Source: Anthopleura xanthogrammica
Taxonomy: Eukaryota; Cnidaria; Anthozoa; Actiniaria; Actiniidae
Assembly (NCBI GenBank): GCA_964019055.1
Contig: OZ025208.1
Location: 18,064,228-18,128,227 of the forward strand
DNA length: 64,000 nt
Direction: 5' to 3'
Made by a program: the position numbers and the translations under genes. Below, one piece after another: positions 24,069-38,700 of the stretch. Positions within the stretch are counted from its first letter, which is position 1; each line of letters begins with the position of its first letter. A model generated the notes under the pieces. It searched no databases and was not told the origin of the DNA. It saw only the letters and a program-made list of their open reading frames with translations.

Positions 24069-27000
24069 GCATCTGTTGTCTTACACCAAGTGACAATGGA
24101 CAAATTTTCTGCATTTTTGGAGTCAGTAAGTTTGTTGCTCCCTTAATTGTTCCACTTTTGGGGAGGCAGTCTGGGGTGTGGTTGCATTTGGGCTTCAATT
24201 AACTAAGTAAATAAAAAAAGCTTCAAATATTTTTACCAAACTATATGAGCATTATTGTCATTATTATATTATGATTCATTGCATTTGTTTTAGCCATCAC
24301 CAGATGTATGTAAAGCAACTGTCGCTGTTTTACATGCAGCACTAGAGTCACTGTCAGACATGCCTACCTTAGCTGATGATTTAAAGCAATGGTACAATAC
24401 CAAAGGCTACAGTCCACCACTGCCCTTTAAACTAGGTAAAACTCTGTTATGATCATTATTATGTATTAGTAGACCAAGCTACATTATAGACAGTATCTCC
24501 ATCTATGGGTGGCATGGGTCGTCACATACAACATGGGGCCTGGTGGGAATTGAACCTGGGATGCATTGGTGAGATGCTACCATGAGGACGGACATGGAGC
24601 AAACATGGAATAGCCCTTATTGTGAGTGATGAAAGTAGTGTTTTTTTCATGTTTTATTCTGTCTGGATTGTTTTACCAGTAAGTGAAGATGAAAATAAGG
24701 CCATCATTAGTCGTTTGTTGCTGGCAATCCGAAATGAAAAGTAAGTTCCTTTCTAAGTAGTTACCATTAAACTGCTATTCCTGTAACATAGAATATAATA
24801 TTATATACATTTGTAACTATAACATGATTATGATCAATAGTGTAATTGTACTGTTACAATACCAACCACAGGGTGATAGCTGTTTGTCGTGATGAATGTA
24901 TTGACACCTTCGTCAAAACTTTCCCTAATAACAAGCTGCTAGTTTTGATGTTTATGGAGATGAAAGGTTGGTGTGCAGTGATCATTTTATTTAATTATTT
25001 TATTATTCTATTCACCTAAATAAATGAGCCTTGATATATACTGCTACTGAGCTTGTTTAACCTAGCTACAGTAGCTCACTTGTTATTTTTCCGTTGTGCA
25101 GTTTTGATCACCTAACTGTGCCGGCCACTGTGAATCAGTATAATACTATTAGCATATTATGTCAGTATTTTTGATATGTTGTCTGGTTTTCTAGGGCTAG
25201 CACTTGTGTTGGAGGTTGCAGCTATGGCAGCCCCTGTTTTATCAGATGAAAAGAGAACTCTTCAAGTGTCTGACAATACAAGAATGCACATTTCAGTCTT
25301 GTTAGCCACTGTCTGGGACACACTTGGGTCAGTACAGTGTTGTTGAGTAATCACCCATCAAATGGCCAGTAATTATGTACCTAGTATATATGTAGATGTC
25401 TCTGAAACCTCTTCATGAAATACTGATAAAATTTTAGAGCTTGCTCAACTTATTACAATGCCTATTTTTAGTGAATGCAGTTGGCATCTGTTGGTTGGTT
25501 ATAAAGTGATGTATTTATACTTGATATCATTCTACAGTAATATTACTAGCCTTGTGTACCACAGTCTGAAAGACTCTGTATTTCATTATGACTGGTTTTT
25601 CTTATTGCAGGCATGATGATAAGAATAGAGGGTCATTTACAAGTGACGTAGAAGCAGTAATAATGTAAGACAATAAGCCAACTATTGATTCATGATTGTT
25701 GGTCTATCTAATTGATTTATTACTTGTACATTATCTGATATGTGTTTGGTAATTGTTGTGTGTAGGAAGTTCATGAACCAAACAAATGTCCAGAGTCATA
25801 TTGAAGGCTGTACAGCTCTCTGTGCTCTGATTCAGGTGAGCTTGTATCATTTCACATCATGATTATTTGTTCACATTGAGATGGTTTACTTCAACATGTT
25901 ACACTACATGTACATCACAGCATCTTGAAAGTAAGACATTGTTTGTTTGCTTGTAGGGATGTCAAGAAAGTGCCTCATCTTTACTGAAATCAGATGAGAT
26001 AACAAACCTTATTGTTGCTCTGAGTACCAAGGAAAGCTTGGAAATACAGGTACACCGTATCCCTGCAGAGCAGTTGATTTGAATACCATTCATATTAAAA
26101 TGGCTCACCACACTAATCATGTCTAGAAAATTTTTTTATCAGACGTTGTATCTTAATTAGTAAGCAAGGAAGGAGTTCTTTATCCTTTTAAATATCCTTA
26201 CTTGCTTCACTCAAAATAATGAAATGCAAAGAAAAGAATATGCGAAGAAATGCTCTTCAAAACCCAACCAGTTCCTGTACACGAAGAAAATGGTGTCAGT
26301 GATTGTTTGTAATGTATTCACATTAATGTTGTGATGCAGGTTGTGGCTGCTGAAACTCTGGCTTTAGCAACGTCAGACAAGACCATGTGTTCATCATTAG
26401 GAGAAGCAGTATGTAGATCATTGTTATAGCATATTTTGATGTGTTCTGTACCAAGACAGTTCTGTTAATCAATCAGACAGCAACTAGTTTACCAGTGATA
26501 GCAACATATCTTTCTTTTTTTGTCTAATATGGTAATTAATAAAAATACTGTTTGATTATCTCAATACTGTACATACCTTAGCCATTCAGTGATTTGTTAA
26601 ACAGTTCAATTACTAATAGATTTACTGTGTTTACATCTAGGGTTTGACATCCCTCAAGCATTTGTACCATTTGAAGAGTGATCGAGTGCGTGTACGAGCT
26701 CTTGTGGTAAGGGCAAGTAATGGCTGACGTTTATTGTGTATAATCTATCAGTACCTAATAATAATGTTTAAATGGTTCATTACCTGTTAGGGATTGTGTA
26801 AGCTTGGTACTACAGGAGGTGGATCAGTGGATGAACAAACCTTTGCTGAAGGTGCTACATTAAAGCTTTACAAATCAGTTCAAGAGTAAGTTCAGTATAT
26901 GTAACAAGACTGTTTTGGTTGTGCAATACTGATGAGAATTGTGCTCTTCTGTCTAAAAACACCTATTTGTTTTGAGCAGATTTTTGACCAAATCTAAAAA

Positions 27001-27137
27001 AGACATGGAACTTCGTAAGTGGGCTGCTGAGGGTTTATCATTCCTTTCCATGGATGCCGAAGTAAAGGTGAGTTGTATTTGGATGCTTCCTGCTATCTTG
27101 ATCCTCTTCCATTCTGCTGCCTTTATTTCACTGTTCT

Positions 27138-27439
27138 GTCCCATCCTCCTGTCCCATCTTCCTGTCCCATCCCCCTGTCCCATCCTGCTGTCCCATCCCC
27201 CTGTCCCATCCTCCTGTCCCATCCTGCTGTCCCATCCCCCTGTCCCATCCTGCTGTCCCATCCCCCTGTCCCATCCTGCTGTCCCATCCCCCTGTCCCAT
27301 CCCCCTGTCCCATCCTCCTGTCCCATCCCCCTGTCCCATCCCCCTGTCCCATCCCCCTGTCCTATCCCCCTGTCCCATCCCCCTGTCCCATCCCCCTGTC
27401 CCATCCCCCTGTCCCATCCCCCTGTCCCATCCTGCTGTT
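27138..27439. repeat. 13-bp C-rich minisatellite, unit 2
   Basis: Counterpart of 3456-3757 with the same length and the same order of unit variants as far as I compared. Confidence 0.95.
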
Positions 27440-29003
27440 CTTATTGGTTAACTGTAGAGGTCTTTTTGCAGGAAGAGTTTATTGATGACAATACAGCCTT
27501 ACATGCTTTGATTGAGGTCACTAAGGTTAGTTATATGATGCTTGCTGATGAACAAATAAATTAATGGAGTAAGGGAGGGAGGGAGGGATGATAACTGAGA
27601 AATGAATGAATGATTAAATGTTATTTGTTTGATGTCTTATAGAGTGAAGACAGTTCTCTTTTGTATGGAGTTTGTCAAACTCTTGTTAACCTCACCAACA
27701 CCTTTGACAAGCCTGAAATCCCTGAGGAGATGAAAAAACTGGGAGAATTTGCAAAAGTGAAAATGCCAAAACTTGCAGAAAAGGTATTAAAAACATCTTT
27801 TTACCAGTAAAGTAAAAGCAGTTCTCAGGATCTGACATTGTGCTGCTTTCAAACAGGATGGCGAAGAATATGTTAAAAGACGCATTGACATACTTGTTAA
27901 GGTACGTTTATTATATTCACTTGATAGCAGATAACATTGCTTTGAAATGTAAGACATTAAACTTTTTTCATCTCAGGAAGGAATTGTGTCTTCATTGGTC
28001 CAGCTTTGCAACACAGAGAGTCAAGCAAGCCGAGAAATGATTGCAAGGTACTAGACAACCTCTTACAAACAACAGCAAGTGATCCAAACTTATCTGTGTG
28101 ATACCTGATGTTCTTGCTTGTTTTTGTTGTAGAGTATTTTGTGGCATTGCTGCACATGAGGAGCATCGTGGACTTACTGTTCAGCAAGGAGGAGTGAAGG
28201 TACACAAGTTAATCCAATTCTTTTAATAGATTTGGTGTTATGTACTTATTTTTTATGCTTTTCTCATTAGGCTCTTCTTTCATTAGCCGAAAAGAACACA
28301 GAAAAAGGAATGGACCAAGCAGTTCAGGCTTTAGCTAAGATCGCCATTTCATTGAACCCAGAATTTGCTTTTCCAGGTCACAAAGTTAGTGGATTATATT
28401 CATCATTAGAGTATCTGTTCTTCTTTATAAGATTATACATACACACTTTGACACACAACTCCTTCTTGAAGGAAACATGTGGACCATTCTGAAATATATC
28501 CTACTAGTGGTTATTTGAGTTATTGTCGCCAGTAACTAAGTATTTGCTTTTTTCTTTGTTTGTAGAGTTTTGGTTTAATTCGTCCTTTGATTAAGATGCT
28601 TCATCCCTCTAAGAGAGTAAGACTATCTATTGATACAGAATGCCATTGATGTTTTTCATCAGTTTGTTGTGTAATACACTTTGTTTTTGTTTTCCAGGGT
28701 TTGGCACAATTTGAAGCCTTATTGGCTCTTACTAACCTTGCACAACTAAATGATGATGTGAGGTAAGTAATCGAACATTAAATACCACCCCCCCACCCCC
28801 CCACCGAATGATTATTTGTGACAAAAGAAAGGAGTAATTATTCAATTAACGAACTTATACTTTTTTATGCAGAAAACAAATTGTAAAGCAAAAAGGAATA
28901 CCTGATATTGAGATGTTAATGTTTGATGAAGATGAAATGTTAAAGAGAGCTGCAACAGAATGCATGTGTAATATGATCCTGTGTGAAGAGGTAAAGTATC
29001 ATG

Positions 29004-29607
29004 TCTGCACCATGTTGAGCTTACCGGGCATAAAATACGGTACAGGGCATAAAACACGGTACAATATGTCATCTGTTCCATGAAGAGCTTACCCGGGCAC
29101 AAAACACGGTAGAGTATGTCATCTGTTCCATGATGAGCTTACCCGGGCATAAAACACGGTACAGTATATCATCTGTTCCATGATGAGCTTACCCGGGCAT
29201 AAAACACGGTACAGTATGTTATCTGTACCATGATGAGCTTACCCGGGCATAAAACACGGTACAGTATACTATCTGCACCATGATGAGCTTACCCGGGCAT
29301 AAAACACGGTACAGTATGTCATCTGCACCATGATGAGCTTACCTGGGCATAAAAAACGGTACAGTATGTCATCTGCACCATGATGAGCTTACCCGGGCAT
29401 AAAACACGGTACAGTATGTCATCTGCACCATGATGAGCTTACCTGGGCATAAAAAACGGTACAGTATGTCATCTGCACCATGATGAGCTTACCTGGGCAT
29501 AAAATACGGTACAGTATGTCATCTGCACCATGATGAGCTTACTCGGGCATAAAACACGGTACAGTATGCCATCTGTTCCATGATGAGCTTACCCGGGCAT
29601 AAAAAAC
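29004..29607. repeat. 50-bp minisatellite, unit 2
   Basis: Counterpart of 5322-5925 and 8251-8854, about 12 units, in the UNC-45 intron after exon 28873-28990. Confidence 0.95.
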
Positions 29608-30173
29608 GATCGTCATGTTCCTGGGAAAACATGGGAGCCACATGAAAAAGATCCCCAAGGCCCATAACTTGGGTTTCATTTCCTTGTATCATATTATTCC
29701 ATTTTTGTTGTCACAGGTATTTAACATGTATGAGAATGAAGACTTACCAACCGAAAGAGTTAAACTAATGACTCTTTATAGTGGAGAAGATGATATTGCT
29801 CTCAAAAGGTACAACGAGGGATAAGTCTTGAAACCTGTCGACTTTTCGCATGTTTTACCTTGTGGTTTTGTGTTCTAGGGCTGCTAGTGGTGCGTTAGCC
29901 ATGTTGACTTCAAGTGAGAAAGTCTGCCGTCAAGTAGTAAAGGTAAAAGTAACAACTTTCAGAAAATGCGAGGGACACATTTTGAAGTTGTGATTTTCAG
30001 CTCCAGTACCAACAGCTATCGTTTCCTTTTAAAACGTTTCAGGTCAATCCGTGGCTTGATATTATGAAGGAACTTCTCTTGTCAGATAAAACTGAACTAA
30101 AATTTAGAGGAGTTTACGTTGTGAATAACATTATGGCCGCTAACAAAGAAATCGCTACAAAGGTAAATATAGA

Positions 30174-31702
30174 GAAATATGCTTCTCCTACACCAACAGT
30201 CCTCCCCCTACACCAACAGTGCTCCCTCCTACACCAACAGTGCTCCCTCCTACACCAACAGTGCTCCCTCCTACACCAACAGTGGTCCCTCCTACACCAA
30301 CCGTCCTCCCCCCTACACCAACAGTCCTCCCTCCTACACCAACAGTCCTCCCTCCTACACCAGCAGTCCTCCCCCCTACACCAACAGTACTCCCCCTACA
30401 CCAACAGTGCTCCCTCCTACACCAACAGTGGTCCCTCCTACACCAACCGTCCTCCCCCCTACACCAACAGTCCTCTATCCTACACCAACAGTCCTCCCTC
30501 CTACACCAACAGTCCTCCCCCTACACCAACAGTCCTCCCCCTACACCAACCGTCCTCCCCCTACACCAACTGTCCTCCCCCTACACCAACAGTCCTCCCT
30601 CCTACACCAACAGTCCTCCCCCTACACCAACTGTCCTCCCCCTACACCAACTGTCCTCCCCCTACACCAACAGTCCTCCCTCCTACACCAACAGTGCTCC
30701 CTCCTACACCAACAGTGCTCCCTCCTACACCAACAGTCCTCCCTTCTACACCAACAGTCCTCCCTCCTACACCAGCAGTCCTCCCTCCTACACCAACAGT
30801 CCTCCCCCTACACCAGCAGTCCTCCCTCCTACACCAACAGTGCTCCCTCCTACACCAACAGTCCTCCCTCCTACACCAGCAGTCCTCCCTCCTACACCAA
30901 CAGTCCTCCCTCCTACACCAACAGTGCTCCCTCCTACACCAACAGTGCTCCCTCCTACACCAACAGTGGTCCCTCCTACACCAACCGTCCTCCCTCCTAC
31001 ACCAACAGTCCTCCCTCCTACACCAGCAGTCCTCCCTCCTACACCAGCAGTCCTCCCTCCTACACCAACTTTCCTCCCCCATACACCAACAGTCCTCCCT
31101 CCTACACCAACAGTGCTCCCTCCTACACCAACAGTGCTCCCTCCTACACCAACAGTGGTCCCTCCTACACCAACCGTCCTCCCTCCTACACCAACAGTCC
31201 TCCCTCCTACACCAGCAGTCCTCCCTCCTACACCAGCAGTCCTCCCTCCTACACCAACTTTCCTCCCCCATACACCAACAGTCCTCCCTCCTACACCAAC
31301 AGTGCTCCCTCCTACACCAACAGTGCTCCCTCCTACACCAACAGTCCTCCCTCCTACACCAACAGTGCTCCCTCCTACACCAACAGTCCTCCCTCCTACA
31401 CCAGCAGTCCTCCCTCCTACACCAACTTTCCTCCCCCATACACCAACAGTCCTCCCTCCTACACCAACAGTGCTCCCTCCTACACCAACAGTGCTCCCTC
31501 CTACACCAACAGTCCTCCCTCCTACACCAACAGTCCTCCCTCCTACACCAACAGTCCTCCCTCCTACACCAACTTTCCTCCCCCATACACCAACAGTCCT
31601 CCCCCTACACCAACAGTCCTCCCTCCTACACCAACTGTGTCCCTCCTACACCAACTGTGCTTCCTCCTACACAAAGTGCTCCCTCTTATTCCAACAGTGC
31701 TC
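30174..31702. repeat. 21-bp minisatellite, unit 2, expanded
   Basis: Counterpart of 9421-10760 but 189 bases (nine units) longer. The extra stretch is a second copy of a higher-order block carrying the GTGGT, AGCAG and AACTTTC unit variants. Spurious open frames of 498-572 codons result. Confidence 0.95.
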
Positions 31703-32806
31703 CCTCCTACCTTAACAAAGCATTTATGCGTAATTATCTTGCGGAAAACGGTATCAACGCATGTATTTTTCCTTCTTTGTAAAAATCAAAATGTGAATTG
31801 AGTGTTGTCAAGAGACCATGAAGGACTCTTGGTGTTGTATGTCGTAAATATGTAAGTATGTTGTTTGTTGTAAATATAGAATGTAGTGGTAGTACATGAG
31901 GAGTGAACTCACGGAAGAGCCCCGTACTGGGAATGATTGTTGTATTTTGACAAATGTGCTCTAATATATTGTTTTCCCCCTGTAGCTTGTTGAAAGCGAA
32001 GTGCTTGAGATTCTAATGGTTTTATCCAAAGAAAAAGCAGCTGAAATGAAGCAGATTCGTGAGACTGCTGAGAATGCACTCAGTAAAGCTGTAGAGTGGG
32101 AACTCATCAAACCTACTTAAAATATGGTCATTCTAGTCATGAAATGCTAAGCATTTTAGTGCAAATCTATTTTATTAGTTCAAATAAAAATGTGCTTTTT
32201 TAACGTATTTTTATATTTGTTTCCTCGCTTACAAACACACACCCTGGACGTTATGCATTGCAGTCGTTCCTAGTTGGTTCAGATCGGAGACGGGGAAGAA
32301 TTACCTATTATGTTAATTAGTTCTCATATATGCACACTAATATAGTATAGCGAGACCGCTGAGCAAGAGTGACTTGACCATGGGGAGGGTTTTTTTTTGA
32401 CCTGCAGATCGTTCTTTTTGATCACAAAATGCGTTTTTTTTTACCGATACTGCACGGTATCAAGAATAAAAAGATGAACTGCATTCTCTTTTACTCCTAC
32501 AAAGAGCTAATGTCCCAAACGCCAGTATTGATACAAACTTTTTACATGGTGTTTAAGTTCCCTTCTTATTCACACTAACACAGTCCCAACTAGTAACCAC
32601 TAGTCATTATCAGTGAATCCCTTTTTACACAGTATTCCCTTCTTATTCACTTGTGGTATGTATTCTAAACAAGTCAACCTTTCAAAAAAAACTAGGATCA
32701 AAACCATTTTAGTACAAATATATAAATTACATTGAATGTGAATTGATAGTATACAAAATACAAATAACTGGCAAGCCATCAAATCCACAATTATTTATTA
32801 TAAGTA

Positions 32807-35465
32807 ATATCATGATTACCTCGGGATCCATTGTTTCCAGAGGGCTGTTTAAGGTCTAACATCCCCCTGGATGAAAAGTGATGAGGGATATTTAGTCTAA
32901 ATATCCCTCATGAATATAATCATGAGGGATATTACTCGTGCCCAGGCCTCTAGGCCGGGCCGAGTCTAGGTTTGGGCTTTATATCTATCTTCTACGTCGA
33001 GAATGTGCATTCCACGTGCTTGAATGATGCATTCCACGTGCAAGTCACGAGGTTGATGTGCCTGCGTTCAGATTTGGACTTGTAGAAGGTTGTGATCTAC
33101 GGAATACGGAAGCCTCAAAGGGACATAGGTATAACTATTTTTGAGTCTGTTCCCTTTCACAAAATATTGTAATATTTTTAGATTATATTATGAGCTTTCT
33201 AGATAAATTAACACAAAGTTGCTATTACGAAGTTTTCAGATATTATCACGCAGTTTTCACATATTATTACGAAGTTTTCTTATATCATCACGTAGTTTTT
33301 ACATATCACGAAATTTTCAGATATTATCACGAAGTTTTCACATATTATCATGAAGTTTTCACATATTATCACGAAGTTTTCACATATTATCACGAAGTTT
33401 TCACATATTATCACGAAGTTTTCACATATTATCACGAAGTTTTCACATATTATCACGAAGTTTTCACATATTATCACGAAGTTTTCACATATTATCACGA
33501 GGTTTTCACATATTATCACGAAGTTTTCAGATATTATCACGAAGTTTTCACATATTATCACAAAGTTTTCACATATTATCACGAAGTTTTCACATATTAT
33601 CACGAAGTTTTCACATATTATCACGAAGTTTTCACATATTATCACGAAGTTTTCACATATTATCACGAAGTTTTCAGATATTATCACGAAGTTTTCACAT
33701 ATTATCACGAAGTTTTCACATATTATCACGAAGTTTTCACATATCACGAAGTTTTCACATATTATCACGAAGTTTTCACATATTATCACGAAGTTTTCAC
33801 ATATTATCACAAGTCTTGAAGGAAGTGGGAGTTTGTTGTTCTACTGCCTAATGCATCAGAGGTTGACACAGGTTTATGGCTTAGTGGTTGATCGAGAGTC
33901 TGTTCCGATAGCTTTGAAAGCTATCGACCCTGATGGTGTAGAGCGACGCAAAAGTCATAGACTACAAAGACGTCAGTATAGAAGCACAGGTCCCAATTAT
34001 CTTTGGCATATTGACGGGTACGACAAACTAAAACCTTATGGTTTTTGTATACATGGTGGAATTGATGGTTACAGCCGTCGTATATTGTGGTTGGAAATGG
34101 GAAACTCAAACAATGATCCTCGAATTATAGCATCACTGCACTGTGCGCATGCGTGACAACAAGATTAGTCACCAGGCTCCAGCGTCTTACGATAATATGT
34201 GACAACTTCGTGATAATATCTGAGAAATTCGTGATAACATGTGAAAACTTCGTGATAATATGTGAAAACTTTGTGATAATATGTGAAAATTTCGTAATAA
34301 TATGTGAAAATTTCGTGATAATATGTGAAAACTTCGTGATAATATGTGAAAACTTCGTGATATGTGAAAACTATTAGTGATTAAATGTCCCCTCAAGCCG
34401 AGGGAGGTTTAGTTAAAGTCCCTATTACTTATAATAATAGCATGACTTGAGGGTGATTAGTGATTAAATGTCCACGAAAGCCGAGGGAGGTTTAGTTAAA
34501 GTCCCTATTACTTATAATAATAGCATGACTTGAGGGTGATTAGTGATTAAATGTCCCCTCAAGCCGAGGGAGGTTTAGTTAAAGTCCCTATTACTTATAA
34601 TAATAGCATGACTTGAGGGTGATTAGTGATTAAATGTCCCCTCAAGCCTCGGGAGGTTTAGTTAAAGTCCCTATTACTTATAATAATAGCATGACTTGAG
34701 GGTGATTAGTGATTAAATGTCCCCTCAAGCCGAGGGAGGTTTAGTTAAAGTCCCTATTACTTATAATAATAGCATGACTTGAGGGTGATTAGTGATTAAA
34801 TGTCCCCTCAAGCCGAGGGAGGTTTAGTTAAAGTCCCTATTACTTATAATAATAGCATGACTTGAGGGTGATTAGTGATTAAATGTCCACGAAAGCCGAG
34901 GGAGGTTTAGTTAAAGTCCCTATTACTTATAATAATAGCATGACTTGAGGGTGATTAGTGATTAAATGTCCACGAAAGCCGAGGGAGGTTTTGCTGAAGT
35001 CCCGACACCGAAGGCGGAGGGACTTTAACAACTAAACCTCCCGAGGCTTGAGGGGACATTTAATCACCCGAAATGTCATGCTATTAGTTTGTAATATTAT
35101 GATTACCGAGGAATAAAACTGCTCTTAGGAAATATGTTAGCTTTCGTACGATGCATAAATTACAAAGTTTTACAAAGCTGTTGATACGCGGCATACTTAA
35201 GGGAATTTGCCTTTGTTAAATGCGACAATGGCGAATTGAACCAGCATTCATTCATTCGTGGTGCTTTATTCTAACTCACTTTGGTTGGCCAATTGGGTCA
35301 ATGCGACCCAGCCATGGACCTAGTGATTGTCATATGAGGGACCATGCCTCATGAATAGTGATGAGGGATATTTAGACTAAATATCCCTCATCGCTATTCA
35401 TCCAGGGGGATGTTAGACCTTAAACATCCCTCTGGAAACAATGGTTCCCGAAGTAATCATGATAT
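32807..35465. mobile_element. Transposon-like element, unit 2 copy
   Basis: Counterpart of 11865-14523 with the same inverted ends, TA flanks, mirrored 21-bp arrays (33218-33810, 34186-34374), integrase-core relic (33810-34156), eight 83-bp repeats and foldback. Length is identical. It was duplicated with the segment and did not insert independently. Confidence 0.78.
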
Positions 35466-35726
35466 TACATTTGATACATAACTCATGATAACCAAGCTTA
35501 ATCTAAACTATCTTAAAACAGTTTCATACTCATTCTAATTTTCAAAAATAGATTTCCTTAAGGGAATGTTACCAACCACGTGTACATAAGTGGTCGTATG
35601 CTATAGTCCGTATGTTTGCCGTCCAGTACGTATACATTGGCTTTACCTACTGGGGAGCCGTTCATACTTCGCTCAATGCAAAGTATGCACAACCGTGGTG
35701 CAGCTATTTTACAATTTGTTGGCCCA

Positions 35727-38700
35727 TTAACACTTTGTTTGGAGTGAAGTGTCATCGTCCTGATCACGTGATGGCCCGTCACGTGGGCTTGTTGGGTTAT
35801 TCATAGGTACGTCTGACGCAGTAGCTCCTTGAATATCTGTATATCTCACACGTTCATTGGCATCGTCATCATGATCACGTGATGGCTCGTCACGTGGGCT
35901 TGTTGGGTTATTCATAGGTACGTCTGACGCAGTAGCTCCTTGAATATCTGTATATCTCACACGTTCATTGGCAGCGTCAACATGATCAGGATCATCATCC
36001 TGTGTAATATGACCATTCGCTAGTTCTTGTTCACTTATGTGCACTTCATCGTAAACTCTCATATCATCATCATCTTCATCATTTTGGATTTCAAGATACT
36101 CCTAGAACATAATAGTTTTAGCTGGTTAACTGCATATCACGAGTGTCATTTGCTAGTCACCTTCATTTTTTCCTTTCCTCCCCGGTACCTCCCCGGTACC
36201 TTCCCAAGGGATAGACTAGCTACGAATAGCATAAGCCTCAAGCATGATGACTTTATACTTTTTTACACTTCCAGAACCCCTTTCGGTAGCTTGTTTTTAA
36301 TGCTAATTTTCACTATTGTCTTGGTATTCTCAAAAGGAGTTTTTTAAAATTAGTCAGTGATCACCAATGTATCTTAAATAATGAGCGAGCCAAAGTAACT
36401 TACCGAAATTCCGGCCAGCATATCTTCAACTCTTTTATCTATTTCCATGAACGATGGTCTGTCAAGGGGGTTTGCCCTCCAGGTGTCCAACATAACTTCA
36501 TACCTGTAGATATTGAAAACAACCAAAACTTATCTTTCTCTATCACCCTGCATCCCATCCGTCCATCCCATCCATCCATTCGTCCATCCCATCCAACTAT
36601 TCATCCGTCCATCCCATCACATCCATCCATCCATCTGTCCATCCCATCACATCCATCCATCCATCCATCCGTCCATCCCATCACATCCATCTATCCATCC
36701 GTCCGTCCATCCCATCACATCTATCCATCCGTCCGTCCATCCCATCACATCCATCCATCTGTCCATCCTATCCATTCATCCCATCACATCCATCCATTCC
36801 ATCCACTTCCATCCACTTCCATCCACTTCCATCCACTTCCATCCACTTCCATCCACTTCCATCCACTTCCATCCACATCCATGTAACTGGTTCAAAGGTT
36901 CGCCAGCCCTGAAACTCGAAGTGTTAGCCTTCTTTTCTATACTTATATACCTAGCTGTATATCACTTGTCATATTGCTGAAAATGCAAATGTCAAACTTA
37001 CACCTCATCGTCACAATCAGCGGGCTGTTCAAGTCGGTAGCCTCTTTTGATTTCGTTGAGAATGTCCATACCACTATCCACACCAGCATATGGCACAGTA
37101 CCTGCATGTAACAATATCATGTCAGTATAAGACAATATTAACAGTACGGTAACTCTACAATCAGCAAAAGTCAAAAGTCAAAACCTGCTGTTTCGATCTC
37201 CCATACAGTCACTCCATATGACCACCTAAACAGGTACAAGAAGAAAGAGAATGTTAGCATAGATTGGGTTTATTGTTTATAATAGCAATATTAATACTCA
37301 CACATCGCTCTTTGTTGTACACGTATAGTCTTCAATAGATTCAGGTGCCATCCATCTTACTGGTCTTTTACCCTTAACCAAACACGTCAAATATCAGTCT
37401 ACGAAGATACATTGCTCTGGGATTATTTTACTATGTAATCTATCAAATAATGAACTATTTACCCCCTTCACATCTTCATACATTCCACTTTCATAGATGT
37501 CACGTGAAAGTCCGAAGTCCGATACCATGGGAACCAAGCTTTTTCCAAGTAACACGTTCCTCGCAGCCAAATCTCGATGTACACACTGAAAATGTTTTCA
37601 AATCATCGTGGTTATTCATCTTGTATCATAATCATAATATCATAATAAAGTCACGAGACAAGGTAATAATTATTATATCCATTTTGAAATCACTAGCAAA
37701 TCCTGTAATCTGATTGGCTCTCAGTAGATTGATTCAAGCACGAATCGCACTATACCGGCTATTTGTTAATAAATACTTTTGTGTTTATCACAAATTTAGT
37801 GTCTATCTAGTATGATTTCAAAATGGATATAATAAAGTGATAATTGAACTTCGTGTCGTGCAATTTTGGTCTGATATCAAACTTGCGATTACAAATCACA
37901 CTTCCGCGCTACACGGTCGTGTGATTTTTTTATCGCGCGTTTGATATCAGACCAAATTGCACTCCACTTAGTTCAATTACCATTATTTAAGGTGATTATT
38001 AACGACGCGTAGGCATATATTACCTTCATTTTCTCAAGATGTTTCATTCCTCTAGCGATCCCATGTGCAAATTTTAGCTTTTGTAGTTTATCAAGCTTCT
38101 CCACATCGTCCGTGCTGGTGCTTGGCTGCACATTCATGTAAGCATGGTCTGAATACTCAAGTTTTCGATGTTTGTGAAGATAATCAAGAAGACAGCCACC
38201 CTCAGCAATTTTAACGACGACCCACAATGGACCTGAAACGAGCCATTTGGAAAACACATAATCACAACTGTGCACAAGTGTGAAGTCCAGTGATGGCCCT
38301 TTGTCATCTAGTACGTGGTGTACGATCATCGTGACCAGCGATCATTAAAATCTAGTACGCGCGCAATGTAAAGATGGGGAAAAAAAGCCATTTTAAGCGG
38401 AGGTTATTTTACCAGAAGGAATTTATTTTACCAGAAGGGAGTTATTTCTCATTTTCAGTAAAAGAATTTTTGCTGCATCTCATAAAATATTTAACCGTCT
38501 TCCGAGTCATGGCGAAGGTCTAACCATTTGCAGATATTTTTAGAGCAAAGGCTGCACCTTCTATTCAGATATTTTAAGACCCTGAGTGTGGGTACAGCCA
38601 CGGAGTCCTGAACCCGCGCCCAGCCACTGAGCCAACCGGGAGGCTGAAAAGCCATATCTTACCTATCATATCTTACCTATCATATCTTATCTATCATATC

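Larger units (their letters stand above)
22892..32120 (+). pseudogene. unc45: UNC-45, unit 2 copy, 5'-truncated
   Basis: It starts inside an exon (22892-22931, SKEEAGAQKIFHG) and continues 23017-23123, 24069-24125, 24294-24435, 24680-24740, 24872-24966, 25195-25327, 25611-25664, 25766-25835, 25957-26049, 26340-26408, 26641-26706, 26791-26885, 26980-27067, 27472-27525, 27643-27783, 27857-27901, 27977-28047, 28133-28199, 28271-28384, 28566-28616, 28698-28762, 28873-28990, 29717-29808, 29879-29942, 30043-30162, 31986-32120. That gives 768 in-frame residues with the UCS domain present once. The TPR region, start codon and promoter are absent, so it is probably a dead fragment unless transcribed from a new start. 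The first two exons show what unit 1 must have just left of the window. Confidence 0.88.
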
